Positions 1 to 9,354 of a DNA stretch of 64,000 bases are shown one piece after another. The notes below the pieces were generated by a model. It was not told where the DNA came from. It did not search any database and was given only the letters and a program-made list of their open reading frames with translations. The stretch is from Desulfobaculum bizertense DSM 18034 (GTDB lineage: Bacteria > Desulfobacterota > Desulfovibrionia > Desulfovibrionales > Desulfovibrionaceae). Within the stretch, counting starts at the first letter, position 1. Each line of letters opens with the position of its first letter. The stretch is taken from the NCBI RefSeq assembly GCF_900167065.1, contig NZ_FUYA01000010.1:62001-126000 (forward strand). Reading direction: 5' to 3'. The translations under genes were made by a program, and so were the position numbers.

Positions 1-1243
1 GCAGGAGATAAATCCCGACGAGGGCGGCAAGCGAGATGCCAACCTGCGAGGTGGTGATAGCGGAAACAGCATCAGAGGTTCGCATCAGGTTGTAGACAAT
101 CCACGGCTGGCGACCGACTTCTGCCACAATCCAGCCAAACTGGTGGCCGAGGTAGGGGAGTGGGATTGACCAGACAAGGACTTTGAGCAGAAGCGGGTAG
201 TTCGTGATTCTGTTTCGCAAAAGCCATGCGAGGAAGGAGAGGCCAATAAACAGGGAGCCGAGACCGACCATTGCTCTAAAGGATATAAAGGTCAGCATGA
301 CGGGCGGACGGTCTTCCTTGGGGAAGTCCTTGAGTCCCTGCACCGTGGCGGACGGATCGTTAAAGGCAAGGAAAGAAAGCAGGCCGGGGATCGGAAGAGC
401 CTGAACAAGGTTTCGCTCGTTCTCTGGATCTGGGATCTGCAAAAGATACATGGGGGCGTTGTCTGTGGTCTCCCAGTGCGCTTCCATTGCGGCAAGCTTG
501 GCAGGCTGGAGCTTGGCAACGTCGTTGCCGTGGACATGGCCCTCGGCCAGCACAAATATGGAGAAGATCAGTCCCCAGGTCGCACCCATGCGGAAAGATT
601 TAGTGAAGAAGTTATCGTCGCTTTTTCTCAGCAGGTGCCAGGCAGAAATACCCATGACAAAAAATGCAGCAACGATGATGGCGGCGGGGATGACATGGAA
701 GAACTGAAGCCAGCCAAAGGGGTTGGTTACAACGTCAGTGAAGCTCGCCAGTTCGGCGCGGCCGTTGCGCAGAACGTAACCAACGGGGTTTTGCATGAAC
801 CCGTTAGCGAGCAGAATCCACAGACCGGAAATATTGCTGGCGATGGCGACAATCCAGATGGACGCACAGTGCAGCTTTGGATTGATGCGCTCCCAGCCAA
901 AGACCCAGACTGCAATAAAGGTCGATTCAAGAAAGAAGGCGACAGTTGCTTCAATGGCGAGCAGTGAGCCAAAGATGTCACCAACGTATTCTGAGTAGCG
1001 TGACCAGTTGGTACCAAACTGGAACTCCAGCGTGATACCCGTCACCACACCAAGGGCAAAGTTGATGAGGAAAAGCTTTCCCCAAAATTTGGCCATCCGC
1101 TTGTAGGTCTCGTCTCCGGAACGGAGGTACTTGGTTTCCATCACCGCAACGAGGATGGAAAGCCCAAGCGTGAGCGGGACAAAAATGAAGTGAAACATAG
1201 ACGCGGCCGCGAACTGGAGCCGCGAGAGGAACAGTGCATCCAT
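1..1243 (-). CDS. cydA: Cytochrome bd ubiquinol oxidase subunit I, 3' end outside window
   Basis: Quinol-oxidising, oxygen-reducing subunit of the membrane cytochrome bd complex. About 414 codons are visible in one open frame that runs off the window edge, so the C-terminus is missing. The N-terminus reads MDALFLSRLQFAAASMFHF, the standard CydA opening, with His18 matching the conserved N-terminal heme-ligand histidine. The conserved GRQPW motif is at about residues 377-381. The ATG follows an AAGGGGGG ribosome site. In a sulfate reducer this enzyme is thought to remove oxygen rather than support aerobic growth, which fits the neighbouring roo, rubredoxin and desulfoferrodoxin genes on the same strand. 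cydB would be expected just outside the window. Confidence 0.95.
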   Translation of the reverse strand, partial: MDALFLSRLQFAAASMFHFIFVPLTLGLSILVAVMETKYLRSGDETYKRMAKFWGKLFLINFALGVVTGITLEFQFGTNWSRYSEYVGDIFGSLLAIEATVAFFLESTFIAVWVFGWERINPKLHCASIWIVAIASNISGLWILLANGFMQNPVGYVLRNGRAELASFTDVVTNPFGWLQFFHVIPAAIIVAAFFVMGISAWHLLRKSDDNFFTKSFRMGATWGLIFSIFVLAEGHVHGNDVAKLQPAKLAAMEAHWETTDNAPMYLLQIPDPENERNLVQALPIPGLLSFLAFNDPSATVQGLKDFPKEDRPPVMLTFISFRAMVGLGSLFIGLSFLAWLLRNRITNYPLLLKVLVWSIPLPYLGHQFGWIVAEVGRQPWIVYNLMRTSDAVSAITTSQVGISLAALVGIYLL

Positions 1244-1280
1244 GATGCCCCCCCTTGCGTGGGTTGGTTTGGACTCAATA

Positions 1281-1316
1281 CAAAAGTGCTGCCGGAGACA
1301 GCCGAATCCCCGGCAG
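1281..1316 (-). terminator. Probable weak terminator after roo
   Basis: A CTGCCGG / CCGGCAG hairpin lies just past the roo stop and, read on the minus strand, is followed by CACTTTTG. The T-tract is short, so some read-through into cydA is possible. Confidence 0.45.
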
Positions 1317-1323
1317 CAGAAGC

Positions 1324-2529
1324 TTACTCGTCGATCTTTGCCTTGAGGGCCTTGCCCACGGCGCGGCCAAGCTCAACGCACTGCTCAAGGGCAGTGGCGT
1401 CTGGGACGTGCTTGGTCTTGACCGGGTCAACAATCTCAAAGCTCATGTCTTCAAGCCAGCCAGTGATGGCCTTGACGCACTCACCGCTCCAGCCGAAGGA
1501 GCCGAAGGCTGCGCCGATCTTGTTCTGGGGGCGCAGGCCCTTCATGTAGGTGAGCATGTCTGCCACCAGAGGAAGAATGCCGTTGTTGTGCGTTGGTGAA
1601 CCAACAATCACAGCTCCAGCGTTGAAGACTTCTGTCATGACCTCGGAGTGGTGATAGCTCTTGAGGTGCATCAGACGAACACTGACACCTTCGTCGACAA
1701 GGCCAGTCACAATAGCTTTGGCCATTTTCTCGGTGGAGTGCCACATGGTGTCATACACCACGACTGCGCGGTTCTTGGGCTTCTGGGAAGCGAACTCGGC
1801 GTAGCTGTTCATGGCGAATGCGACATCTTCCTTGCCGCGGAAGATGACGCCGTGGTCTGGTGCAATCATGTCAACGTCGAGGTCGAGTTCCTCGACACCC
1901 TTGAGCGTTTTTTCAACGACAGGGGAGTACGGCACAACAATGTTGGCGTAGTACTCGGTCATGCGGCGTTTCAGGAAATTTCTGTCCATCTCGTCAGCGT
2001 AGCGCTCTGTGGATGCGACATTCTGACCGAATGCATCGTTGGTGATGAGCAGCTTGTCTTCGGGAATGTAGGACAGCATGGAATCGGGCCAGTGGAGCAT
2101 GCGGGTTTCCACAAACTCAACAGTGCGCTTGCCAAGGCTGATCTTGTCGCCAGTCTTTTTTGTTTCAATGGGCCAGTTTTCCTGATGGAAATGCGCGTCG
2201 ATGGCACGCTTGCCCATTGGCGAGCAGAAAACCTTTTCCGGTTTTGCCAGCTCGACAAGGTCTGCCAAAAGTCCGCCGTGGTCAGGCTCAAGGTGGTTGG
2301 CCACGATGTAGTCGATGTCCTCAATGTTGACGACCTGAGAAAGCATTTCGAGGAATTCTTCGCGGAATTCTGCCTTTACGGTGTCAAAAAGAGTGATCTT
2401 TTCGTCCTTGACGAGGTAGGCGTTGTAGGTGGTTCCGTGGCGTGCAATGGAATACCCGTGGAAGTTCAGTTCGTTCCAGTCAACGCAGCCTACCCAAAAA
2501 ATGTCTTTTTTGATTTCAATTGGTCTCAT
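1324..2529 (-). CDS. roo: Rubredoxin:oxygen oxidoreductase (A-type flavodiiron protein)
   Basis: Cytoplasmic flavodiiron protein of 401 residues that reduces oxygen to water (some members also reduce NO), taking electrons from rubredoxin. The N-terminal metallo-beta-lactamase domain carries the diiron ligands in the NHLEPDH motif (His79, Glu81, Asp83, His84). The C-terminal flavodoxin domain has the FMN-binding segments near YDTMWHSTEKMA and SPTHNNG. As I recall it, the protein resembles Desulfovibrio gigas Roo along its whole length. I chose the ATG at 2529 (MRPIEIKKD) because an upstream in-frame start would only add an 18-residue tail not seen in the family. The rubredoxin gene just upstream probably encodes its electron donor. 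Confidence 0.96.
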   Translation of the reverse strand: MRPIEIKKDIFWVGCVDWNELNFHGYSIARHGTTYNAYLVKDEKITLFDTVKAEFREEFLEMLSQVVNIEDIDYIVANHLEPDHGGLLADLVELAKPEKVFCSPMGKRAIDAHFHQENWPIETKKTGDKISLGKRTVEFVETRMLHWPDSMLSYIPEDKLLITNDAFGQNVASTERYADEMDRNFLKRRMTEYYANIVVPYSPVVEKTLKGVEELDLDVDMIAPDHGVIFRGKEDVAFAMNSYAEFASQKPKNRAVVVYDTMWHSTEKMAKAIVTGLVDEGVSVRLMHLKSYHHSEVMTEVFNAGAVIVGSPTHNNGILPLVADMLTYMKGLRPQNKIGAAFGSFGWSGECVKAITGWLEDMSFEIVDPVKTKHVPDATALEQCVELGRAVGKALKAKIDE

Positions 2530-2617
2530 GTTCTTTGGTCTTTTTTTGTGTGTGTTGTGTAAAAGCCTTGCAGATGAGAACACAAGCCAAGGGGTATCCT
2601 TGGTGTTTTACTCTGCA

Positions 2618-2646
2618 ATGCCCACCGCAGGGACTGCGGTGGGCAT
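2618..2646. other. Stable hairpin between rubredoxin and roo
   Basis: A perfect inverted repeat (ATGCCCACCGCAG and its complement around a short GGA loop) sits in the rubredoxin-roo gap, with a smaller CCAAGG/CCTTGG hairpin nearby. On the minus strand no T-run follows it, so it is more likely an mRNA processing or stability element than an intrinsic terminator. Confidence 0.4.
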
Positions 2647-2652
2647 AACGTA

Positions 2653-2811
2653 TCAGTCTTTTTCGAAATCGGTTTTGGGAGCGCCACAAATTGGGCAAAC
2701 CCAGTCGTCGGGAAGATCATCAAAGGAGGTGCCTGGGGCTACTCCGTTGTCAGGATCACCCTGTTCCGGGTCATACACATAGCCGCAAAGAGTACAGACG
2801 TAATTATCCAT
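2653..2811 (-). CDS. rub: Rubredoxin
   Basis: Small cytoplasmic electron carrier of 52 residues with one Fe(Cys)4 centre. The four ligands are in the two usual CxxC pairs, Cys6/Cys9 (CTLC) and Cys39/Cys42 (CPIC), and the core [12 protein letters not shown] and W37 are typical. Length and spacing match classical Desulfovibrio rubredoxins. The start is an ATG behind GAGGTG. It lies between desulfoferrodoxin upstream and roo downstream on the same strand, consistent with donating electrons to both superoxide reduction and oxygen reduction. Confidence 0.97.
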   Translation of the reverse strand: MDNYVCTLCGYVYDPEQGDPDNGVAPGTSFDDLPDDWVCPICGAPKTDFEKD

Positions 2812-2831
2812 TTTTTCACCTCAAAAAAGTC

Positions 2832-3206
2832 TTATGCCTTCCACAGGCCGTGGAGGTTACAGAATTCACGGGCGCTCACGTTCGTCGCCTCAATACAGAA
2901 TTCCGCAACAGGCTCGTCGCCGGGATTCAGATATTTGCGGTAGGAACGGCCATCAGCATACAGCTCAATCCATTCGATGTAGTGCTTTTCTTCCATCGGA
3001 TGAGCAACGCTGCCGACTGAAACTTTGTAGCCGTTTGCTGTCTTTTCAATCACCGGAACATGCTTTTCCTTTGCAGCATCAACAGTGTTCTCAGTGTATT
3101 TCATCATGGGGGCACCGCAGCAGTTGAGGTCGCCCTCACCGCCGTGAAGGACTTCGACAATATTACCACAAGCTTTACATTTATAGACTTCACGCAGTTC
3201 TGGCAT
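2832..3206 (-). CDS. dfx: Desulfoferrodoxin (2Fe superoxide reductase)
   Basis: Cytoplasmic superoxide reductase of 124 residues that reduces superoxide to peroxide without making oxygen. The N-terminal desulforedoxin domain holds centre I (Cys10, Cys13, Cys29, Cys30). The neelaredoxin domain holds centre II with His49, His69, His75, His119 and Cys116, plus the active-site Glu47-Lys48 pair. All ligands are present, so it is predicted to be a two-iron active enzyme. A strong AGGAGGA ribosome site precedes the ATG. The gene is first in a dfx-rubredoxin-roo series, probably one transcription unit. Confidence 0.97.
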   Translation of the reverse strand: MPELREVYKCKACGNIVEVLHGGEGDLNCCGAPMMKYTENTVDAAKEKHVPVIEKTANGYKVSVGSVAHPMEEKHYIEWIELYADGRSYRKYLNPGDEPVAEFCIEATNVSAREFCNLHGLWKA

Positions 3207-3253
3207 GTCTCCTCCTGGCCCTGATTTTGTCAGGGAGTTTGTGCTCTTGTTTT

Positions 3254-3272
3254 GTTAATGAGAACTATTAGC
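3254..3272. promoter_or_regulatory. Fur/PerR-like operator upstream of dfx
   Basis: GTTAATGAGAACTATTAGC matches the 19-bp Fur-type inverted repeat at 14 of 19 positions when aligned by eye. It lies about 50 bp upstream of the desulfoferrodoxin start, where repressor control by iron or peroxide would be expected. It rests on a single site judged by eye. Confidence 0.4.
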
Positions 3273-3564
3273 GATAAACGCATGCCTTGGCAAGAGCCTT
3301 TTGGGATTTTTTTTAGAAAATCTGAAGAAAATGGAAAGGCTGTCTGTTTTGGTGTCCTCTCTTGGCTGTCAGTAGTGGGGGAGTCCTGTGTCTTTTGCGA
3401 CTGTGTCGAAAAGAGAAAGGGCCGTGTGCTACTGATGTATGAACAGGAGTTGGTTTTACCGTATGAATGTGTAAGCAATACCTGTTCTTGTCAAATAAAC
3501 TCTTCGGATAAACTGGCAGAAAGATAACATGAAAGACGTTCTTTCGCGAGGGGGAAGGGCAGAG
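3273..3564. other. Intergenic stretch upstream of dfx, no gene seen
   Basis: Short open frames here lack ribosome sites and protein-like composition. The stretch probably holds the dfx promoter and the spacer to the chemoreceptor terminator. Confidence 0.5.
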
Positions 3565-3592
3565 AAAAAGGGCAGAACGCTATGCTCTGCCC
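3565..3592 (-). terminator. Terminator of the chemoreceptor operon
   Basis: GGGCAGA / TCTGCCC hairpin followed on the minus strand by TTTTT, about 20 bp past the chemoreceptor stop codon. Confidence 0.8.
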
Positions 3593-3613
3593 TTGTTGCT
3601 GTTTGTGATGTGA

Positions 3614-5635
3614 TTACTCAGTACGTTTGAACTGTTCGATAAGCTCGTTAAGCTCGCCTGCCATTGTGGTGACATTTTTGATTGCCCGGTTTGCTGACGC
3701 CACGCGTTCTGCAATATCTCCGGTAAGCTCGTTAATGGTCGAGACATTGATGTTGATCTCTTCGCTGGTAGAAGACTGCTGGTCTGCTGCTGTTGCGATG
3801 GAGCGAACCATGTCGGCAATGGAATCTGAGCGGGTCACGATGTCTTCAAGCACATCTCCCGCATTTTCTGCGAGCTTCTCCGTCCCCTCGGCGCGTTCTC
3901 TGGTATTTTCCATTTCCCGAACTGCTGCCCGGGTGCTCGTCTGGATTGCCTCAATAGCGTGATCCACTTCCTTGGTCGCGTTCATGGTTTTCTCGGCCAG
4001 TTTGCGGACTTCGTCTGCGACAACAGCAAAACCACGGCCCGCGTCTCCCGCCCGCGCCGCTTCTATGGCTGCGTTGAGGGCCAGAAGGTTGGTCTGGTCT
4101 GCAATGTCAGAAATGACCTCCATCACTGATCCAATATTGTCGGCCTTGTTCGAGAGGTCTTCGAGGTACTGCGCAAGTTCTTGTGTGGTTTTGGCGACCT
4201 GCCGGGTTTCGCCGACTGTCCTGTCCACTTCCTTCCCGCCGCTTTGGGCCACCGTGCTTGCTTCCTGTGAAATTTCCGCGGCCTGATTGGCATTCTTTGC
4301 GACTTCCAGAACGGTCGCATTCATTTCTTCCATTGCCGTCGCGACTTGCCCTGTCTGGCTTGATGTCTGGGTGACGTTGCTCGTCAGTTCGTCCATTTCG
4401 TGTTCCAGCTTTTGGGCAGAGCCGCTGAGTGTTGTCGAAACATCCGTGACTTTGGCCGCGACTTTGAGCAGCTTTTCCTGTTGCTGGCTGATTCGTTCGC
4501 GTGCCTTCTCTTCTCTGCTCATGTCGATCATCATCAGGGTTGCGCCGACGGTTTCAGCATTGGCGTCCTGCAACGGTGAAACATCGAAGTGCAGAGGCAC
4601 TACTGTGCCATCATTTCGCGTAAAGTGGAGCAGCCCCGAATCGCTTTCTCCCTGTTCTATGCAGTGCTTGGCGAGGTGACTTCGGTCTGCGTTTTGTGCG
4701 CTTATGAGATTATACAGGGGAGTGCCTGTCAGGTCTTGCCCCTCTTTCCCCAGTGCGTGGAGCATCGGGCTATTCACAAAGGTGATTCGTCGTTCTTTAT
4801 CCGTAACAATGAGCGGTGTGCTGATTCCTTCCAGAATTCCCTGACTATACTGGAGCTGATCCTGAACTTTTTGCACCATATCGTGCAGGTTGTCAGACAG
4901 TTTTGCCAGTTCATCGTTGCCGTTTCGCTCAAAGTGAGCCTCGTAGTCTCCATCCCGGATTCGGCTACTGATTTCTGCGATATTCAGCACCTTGCCCAGC
5001 ACCATTTTTCGGATAAACCCAAGCAGCACAAGGAGCAGAACAACGGCTCCGCCAAGGGAGATGCCAAGGGTCAGATTTTCCGAAGTACGCATTTCTGCGA
5101 ATTCCGGGCTGACGTCCTGCAGGAAGATCATGGAACCCAGTACTGCCTGCGACGCACCGTGGCAGTGGTGGCAGGCTGGGGCATTAGGAATTGTCTGGAT
5201 ATTGGAGAAGTATGGGCGCCCCGCGAACTCGTGGAGAGCGCTTGAATTTTCTCCGCGTGAGAGGCTGGCAGAAAGTTGCTGGGTCAGTTTCCCGTTTGCA
5301 TAGCTGTCTGTGAACTGGGTGCGGATGCTTTTGGGGTCGGTGGAGTATGTGACGTTCCCCCTGAAGTTTGTCAGGTAGACCTGAACGTCAGGGTAGTCTT
5401 TTGCAATTTTAACGAGCTGCGCCTTGGTCGATGCGTTATCTCCAATTCGCATCGGTTCTTCAATCGCCGAGAGCAGCGTTGCCGAAAGGCGGGTCGTCGC
5501 CTGTTGCAGAATTTCATCTGTGGCCTGTCTATGGCGTTTGGAGATTGTGACGCCAAGTGTGATAAACGTGAGCAGTGTCACTATGGACACCGGAACAAGA
5601 ATCTTGAGCTGGAGCGACTTGCTATAGAAATTCAT
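3614..5635 (-). CDS. Methyl-accepting chemotaxis protein with periplasmic heme-c motif (DcrA-like)
   Basis: Transmembrane chemoreceptor of 673 residues. In order it has a first membrane helix (about 10-30), a periplasmic sensor region, a second membrane helix (about 187-209), a HAMP-like segment, a PAS-like domain (about 265-380) and a cytoplasmic signalling hairpin whose tip includes [18 protein letters not shown]. The periplasmic region contains C155-HH-C158-H159, a CxxCH heme-c attachment site, as in the DcrA oxygen/redox receptor of Desulfovibrio. There is no C-terminal CheR/CheB pentapeptide. It is 12 bp downstream of a tetraheme cytochrome gene, so the two are probably co-transcribed. 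A role in redox or oxygen taxis is inferred. Confidence 0.92.
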   Translation of the reverse strand: MNFYSKSLQLKILVPVSIVTLLTFITLGVTISKRHRQATDEILQQATTRLSATLLSAIEEPMRIGDNASTKAQLVKIAKDYPDVQVYLTNFRGNVTYSTDPKSIRTQFTDSYANGKLTQQLSASLSRGENSSALHEFAGRPYFSNIQTIPNAPACHHCHGASQAVLGSMIFLQDVSPEFAEMRTSENLTLGISLGGAVVLLLVLLGFIRKMVLGKVLNIAEISSRIRDGDYEAHFERNGNDELAKLSDNLHDMVQKVQDQLQYSQGILEGISTPLIVTDKERRITFVNSPMLHALGKEGQDLTGTPLYNLISAQNADRSHLAKHCIEQGESDSGLLHFTRNDGTVVPLHFDVSPLQDANAETVGATLMMIDMSREEKARERISQQQEKLLKVAAKVTDVSTTLSGSAQKLEHEMDELTSNVTQTSSQTGQVATAMEEMNATVLEVAKNANQAAEISQEASTVAQSGGKEVDRTVGETRQVAKTTQELAQYLEDLSNKADNIGSVMEVISDIADQTNLLALNAAIEAARAGDAGRGFAVVADEVRKLAEKTMNATKEVDHAIEAIQTSTRAAVREMENTRERAEGTEKLAENAGDVLEDIVTRSDSIADMVRSIATAADQQSSTSEEININVSTINELTGDIAERVASANRAIKNVTTMAGELNELIEQFKRTE

Positions 5636-5647
5636 AGTGTCTCCCCG

Positions 5648-6115
5648 TTAGTGTGCACCACCAAAGAGCATGGGCTTAAAGTTGAAGGTCCGTACTCGTT
5701 CGTCGCTATGGCATGTTTCACAGCTCTTGAGCGATGGGCGCAGTGTTATGGATTCAGGGTCGCCGTCTTCGCTATGCGTTGCGCCGGGTCCGTGGCACAC
5801 TTCGCATCCCGCGTGCCCAAGTTCCGGTGTCTCTTCGTAGCTGATAAAGCCCCCCGCCTTTCCGTAGCCAGTTGTGTGGCACGAGTAGCAGCCCTCAAGC
5901 TCCTTCTTGGTCAGGTCCGACGCCATCAGCTTCACGCTCTGGTCCGAATGAGCTTTCTTCGCGTACTTTGTGAAGTTTGCGTATTCTTTCTCGTGGCACT
6001 CCGCGCACGCCCTTGAACCTACATAGTGTGTGTCTCCTCCATGAGAGTATGCAGGGAAGAATAAACCGCTGCAGAAAACGATAATAAGTAGCGCAAGCTT
6101 TTTGCTCTGTGTCAT
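5648..6115 (-). CDS. Periplasmic tetraheme cytochrome c
   Basis: Secreted cytochrome of 155 residues with a signal peptide (hydrophobic segment about 7-20, probable cleavage near residue 24) and four CxxCH sites at Cys37, Cys76, Cys104 and Cys132. The spacing is not that of cytochrome c3; it is closer to the c554/NapC-like multiheme group, but I cannot name a precise family. The start at 6115 has a GGGAGG ribosome site. It lies immediately upstream of the heme-c chemoreceptor, suggesting that it delivers electrons to, or reports redox state to, that sensor. This partnership is inferred from gene order only. Confidence 0.88.
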   Translation of the reverse strand: MTQSKKLALLIIVFCSGLFFPAYSHGGDTHYVGSRACAECHEKEYANFTKYAKKAHSDQSVKLMASDLTKKELEGCYSCHTTGYGKAGGFISYEETPELGHAGCEVCHGPGATHSEDGDPESITLRPSLKSCETCHSDERVRTFNFKPMLFGGAH

Positions 6116-6224
6116 GGGAACCTCCCTCTCCCTATCCATCATATTTTACTGTAGCCATATCTCCCCCTTTTTTGTCAACACAATAGCGTGCTTACATCTC
6201 AAAAGCATGGATATGCGTCGATGA

Positions 6225-6672
6225 TAGGTGCTTTGGGCCGGCTGGATGGGTGGGGAGTGCGTAGAGCTGGATGGGTGGGAGGGAAGAGAACCGGGGCCAG
6301 CCCCGGACCCCGCGTAAGGGAATGATTCCCTTACGTATCCTCATCGAGTTTGAATTCCCTCCACGCTTCGCGTGAATGAAATTCAAACTTGGGTGAGAAT
6401 GGCGTAAAGAAGCTCTTTCTCTTCTGCGAGTTGCCACCATTCCTTTTGAACGCCTTTCGGCGTTCAAAAGGAATAAGTGCGGTCTGGAAAAGGCAAAAGA
6501 ACACGCGTTCGGGAAATTCCCCTAGCTCAAGAAATATGGCTGATGGAGAGGAAAGCGGAGCTTTCATCCCATTCAGCCATATTTCTTGAGCGAAAGCGGG
6601 ATTCCCAAGGGCCTCGTCCTTGGGCGGGGTCAAGGGGCGGCGCCCCTTGCAGGGTTTGGGGCGGCGCCCCAA
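6225..6672. repeat. Intergenic mosaic hairpin element, copy A
   Basis: Multi-hairpin repeat shared with four other loci in the window. From low to high coordinates: two GCTGGATGGGTGG-type tandem units; palindrome R1 (6313-6335, arms CGTAAGGGAAT); hairpin R2 (6348-6388); hairpin R3 (6440-6473, arms TTCCTTTTGAACGCC); a long hairpin R5 (6525-6591, 19-bp perfect outer stem beginning GCTCAAGAAATATGG); and R6 (paired CCCAAGG/CCTTGGG and CAAGGGGC/GCCCCTTG). The R7 hairpin of the other copies is missing. The R6 end faces the 3' end of rny. No protein-coding gene is seen inside. Confidence 0.85.
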
Positions 6673-6673
6673 T

Positions 6674-6704
6674 AAAAAAAGGCCAGAAGCTTGTGCTTCT
6701 GGCC
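6674..6704 (-). terminator. Terminator of rny
   Basis: GGCCAGAAGC / GCTTCTGGCC hairpin followed on the minus strand by seven Ts, 24 bp past the rny stop. Confidence 0.9.
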
Positions 6705-6728
6705 TGAGTACTCGTGAAAGCGTGCTGG

Positions 6729-8342
6729 TTATTTTGCATAACCGACAGCGCGTCGTTCTCGGATACAGATAACGCGGATTTGTCCGGGGTATGTAAGGTT
6801 GTCTTCGATTTTTTTCGAGATATCGCGGCAGAGCATGTAGGTACGGTCGTCGTCGACGCGTTCGGAGTCGACCATGATGCGAATTTCGCGGCCGGCCTGG
6901 ATAGCGTATGCTTTGTCGACGCCGTCGAATGATGTTGCGATTTCTTCGAGTTCTTCGAGACGTTTTACATAGTTCTCGAGCAGTTCCTTACGTGCGCCGG
7001 GTCTGGCGCCGGAGAGGCTGTCTGCGGCCTGAACGAGGACCGCGAGGGTCGTTGTTGGTGCGACATCCTCGTGGTGAGCAGCGATAGCGTGGACGAGTTC
7101 CTTGCTTTCGCCGTATTTTTTAGCCAGATCGGCACCGATAAGGGCGTGAGGTCCTTCGACTTCGTGGTCGACGGCCTTGCCGATATCGTGAAGCAGTCCG
7201 GCCCGTTTTGCTTTTTTCACATCGAGGCCGAGTTCAGCGGCCATGATGCCACAGAGGGAGCAGACTTCGAGGGAATGCTGAAGGACGTTCTGCGAAAAGC
7301 TGGTGCGATACTGGAGCTGCCCGAGGAGGCGGACCAGTTCGGGGTGGATACCGTGGACGCCAGCGTCGAAGGTAGCCTGTTCACCGATTTCGCGAACTTT
7401 GACGTCCATTTCCTGCTCGACTTTTCGGACGACGTCTTCGATGCGAGCGGGGTGAATCCGTCCGTCGCTGATGAGTCGTTCGAGGGCGAGTTTAGCGACC
7501 TGTCGACGCAGGGGGCTAAAGGCGGAGAGGACGACGGTTTCCGGGGTGTCGTCGATAATGAGGTCGACGCCGGTAGCGGCTTCGAGGGCGCGGATGTTCC
7601 GGCCTTCGCGACCGATGATGCGGCCTTTCATATCCTCACTGGGCAGCGCGACAGTAGCGACGGTCTGCTCACTCACGAAGTCGCCAGCATAGCGCTGGAC
7701 GGCGGTGGCGAGGATTTCACGGGCTTTTCGGTCGCCGGTTTCTTTCGCTTCGGTTTCGATCTGACGAATGCGTTTGGCGGCTTCGTGCTTGGTCTGAGCC
7801 TCGACTTCATCAAGGATGTGCTGTCGGGCTTCGTCGACGGTGAGACCGGAGATTTCTTCCAGCTTCTGGACGTGCTGAACTTTCAGCTCGTCGATTTCTT
7901 CGCTGCGGTCTTCCAGTTCCCTTTCGGTCTGGGAGAGCTGCTTTTCGAGGACCAGAAGTTCGGATTCTTTAGAGTTAACGGTCTCGATTTTTTTGTCGAG
8001 GCGTTCTTCTTTTTCCTGGTTTCTGGTTTCTTTCTGCTTGAGTTCCCGCTTCTGTTCTCTCAGGTCGCTTTCCTGTTCTTTGAGGTCACGTTCCTGGTCT
8101 TTGAAGTCGGCTTCTATATCCTTCTCCATCTCTTTTTTGAGTCGGAGAATCTCATCCTGTGCCTGGAGCATGTACTCCTTGCGCTGTGCCTGTCCTTCCT
8201 TGCGTGCTTCGTCGAGGATTCGCTCTGCGAGGTCCTTTGCGCCAGCGGTACGCTTGGAGGTGATATAATTGTGCAGGACATAGCCGGCGGAGGCGCCCAG
8301 CACGATTCCAATGATAGCAGCGAAGAATACTGCTAAGCTCAT
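6729..8342 (-). CDS. rny: Ribonuclease Y
   Basis: Membrane-anchored endoribonuclease of 537 residues that starts mRNA decay. It has one N-terminal membrane helix (about 4-24), a long charged coiled coil (about 35-200), a KH RNA-binding domain with [10 protein letters not shown], and an HD phosphohydrolase domain with LLHDIGKA and a downstream HHED. Length and domain order are those of the family. The start has a GGAGTGAG ribosome site. It lies downstream of the 6S RNA and the zapA/glmU cluster on the same strand and ends in a strong terminator. Confidence 0.97.
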   Translation of the reverse strand: MSLAVFFAAIIGIVLGASAGYVLHNYITSKRTAGAKDLAERILDEARKEGQAQRKEYMLQAQDEILRLKKEMEKDIEADFKDQERDLKEQESDLREQKRELKQKETRNQEKEERLDKKIETVNSKESELLVLEKQLSQTERELEDRSEEIDELKVQHVQKLEEISGLTVDEARQHILDEVEAQTKHEAAKRIRQIETEAKETGDRKAREILATAVQRYAGDFVSEQTVATVALPSEDMKGRIIGREGRNIRALEAATGVDLIIDDTPETVVLSAFSPLRRQVAKLALERLISDGRIHPARIEDVVRKVEQEMDVKVREIGEQATFDAGVHGIHPELVRLLGQLQYRTSFSQNVLQHSLEVCSLCGIMAAELGLDVKKAKRAGLLHDIGKAVDHEVEGPHALIGADLAKKYGESKELVHAIAAHHEDVAPTTTLAVLVQAADSLSGARPGARKELLENYVKRLEELEEIATSFDGVDKAYAIQAGREIRIMVDSERVDDDRTYMLCRDISKKIEDNLTYPGQIRVICIRERRAVGYAK

Positions 8343-8604
8343 GGCTCACTCCTTATTTATGCAATACGGGTTGCCGTGGACCCGATACAGTTGGGTAGCA
8401 TGAAGCTACCTGCGGCAAGAAGAACTGAAGATTTTTGGGGGAGAGATGTTGAGTGAGCCGAGTGACGGAGTGCTCCTTGTGGTGGAGCGGGGAAGGGCGA
8501 AATAGAGTCGGAAGCGTGTATCGGCACCGAAAAGGAAAGGGGGTGTGAGGCATGCTGCAAGACGCAACACATCACGTGGTGCCGAGAACTATCGTACTTA
8601 TATA
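8343..8604. other. Leader region of rny, no gene seen
   Basis: No convincing coding frame. It contains a small GGTAGC/GCTACC hairpin close to the rny start. It probably carries the 6S RNA 3' region and the rny leader. Confidence 0.4.
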
Positions 8605-8775
8605 CAGCCCCGGAAAGCCGTGTTGAAGAAGTCTTTTGAACCTGAGTATTCAGGTGGACACCGCAGTCCTGCCTTTAGGCTCCCCGCGTGGCGGGTCTGC
8701 TCACCAGCAGTCTCGTAGCAGCATCCGTTATTGAGATGTTGGCTCAGAAATCGTTCTTCAATCACGAACCTCCCA
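8605..8775 (-). ncRNA. ssrS: 6S RNA
   Basis: Regulatory RNA that binds the housekeeping RNA polymerase holoenzyme by imitating an open promoter. The minus strand contains GAGCCAACATCTC, then CTGGTGAGCAGACCCG, GGGAGCCTAAAGGCAGGACTG and GTCCACCTGAATACTCAGG, the order of conserved blocks in proteobacterial 6S RNA. The ends pair through TTGAAGAA/TTCTTCAA (8754-8761 with 8623-8630), forming the closing stem. Its place directly downstream of zapA is the classical one. End coordinates are approximate. Confidence 0.85.
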
Positions 8776-8803
8776 GGGAGATATCGTCATGACGTCAAAA
8801 ACG

Positions 8804-9070
8804 TCAGGTTCCGCCTTTATCAATTTTTGACAGGAGACTTGTGAGTTTCCCGTCCAGCTCTTCGAGTTTCTCTCTATTCTGGAGCAGATCATCAGCCAGG
8901 CCAAGGGCAAGAAAAGTCAGAAGCTTTTCTTTGCTAAGGCGTCGGCCATGCTGTGCCAGTTCCCTGTATCGTTCTTCAAGAAGCTCCTTAGCTTTGAGAA
9001 CTTGGGTATGGTCTGCCTTTGCCTTAAATGAAACCTCCAGCCCCAGAACCTCAAGTGTATAGCTCGGCAT
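8804..9070 (-). CDS. zapA: Cell division protein ZapA
   Basis: Small cytoplasmic protein (88 residues) that bundles FtsZ filaments at the division ring. It has the ZapA N-terminal strand region (YTLEVLGLEVSFKA) and the family segment around LLEERYRELAQ, then a C-terminal coiled coil suited to tetramer formation. The ATG follows AGGA. It is 9 bp downstream of a coiled-coil gene and just upstream of the 6S RNA, an arrangement widely seen in proteobacteria. Confidence 0.9.
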   Translation of the reverse strand: MPSYTLEVLGLEVSFKAKADHTQVLKAKELLEERYRELAQHGRRLSKEKLLTFLALGLADDLLQNREKLEELDGKLTSLLSKIDKGGT

Positions 9071-9079
9071 GGTATCCTG

Positions 9080-9310
9080 CTATTCGTCTTCGGCCTGAAG
9101 TTTGTTCAGCAGACCGTCGATTTTGGTGAGAACGTCTTGTTTTGCGACACGTTCACGTTCAAGGTCGTCCCGGAGGGTTTGATTTTTTGTTTCGAGCTCT
9201 TTTTTTGAGAGGTCGAGTTCTTGCCGAAGTCTTCGATTTTCTTCATCAAGGACCCGATTCTTGGCAAGAATTGAATCAATTCGGGCTTCTAGCTGGCTCA
9301 GTGCATCCAT
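9080..9310 (-). CDS. ZapB-like coiled-coil protein
   Basis: A 76-residue protein that is almost entirely heptad-repeat coiled coil (MDALSQLEARIDSILAKNR onward), rich in Leu, Glu and Lys. Size, composition and position before zapA suggest a ZapB-type Z-ring accessory protein, but coiled coils are easily misassigned. It lies between glmU and zapA, apparently in one operon. Confidence 0.7.
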   Translation of the reverse strand: MDALSQLEARIDSILAKNRVLDEENRRLRQELDLSKKELETKNQTLRDDLERERVAKQDVLTKIDGLLNKLQAEDE

Positions 9311-9354
9311 AGCTCAATTTCTATCCTGTTCAGAATGTAAAATCAAGAAATGTG

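Noticed and set aside
6225-6672. Small open frames inside the mosaic elements
   Set aside because: They run through palindromes, are not conserved in frame between copies and lack ribosome sites.
7071-8336. Long plus-strand open frame opposite rny
   Set aside because: Shadow of the strongly supported rny gene; composition is that of antisense to coiled-coil codons. The same applies to long frames opposite atpA, atpD, purL, glmU, mrdA, tyrS and hemL.
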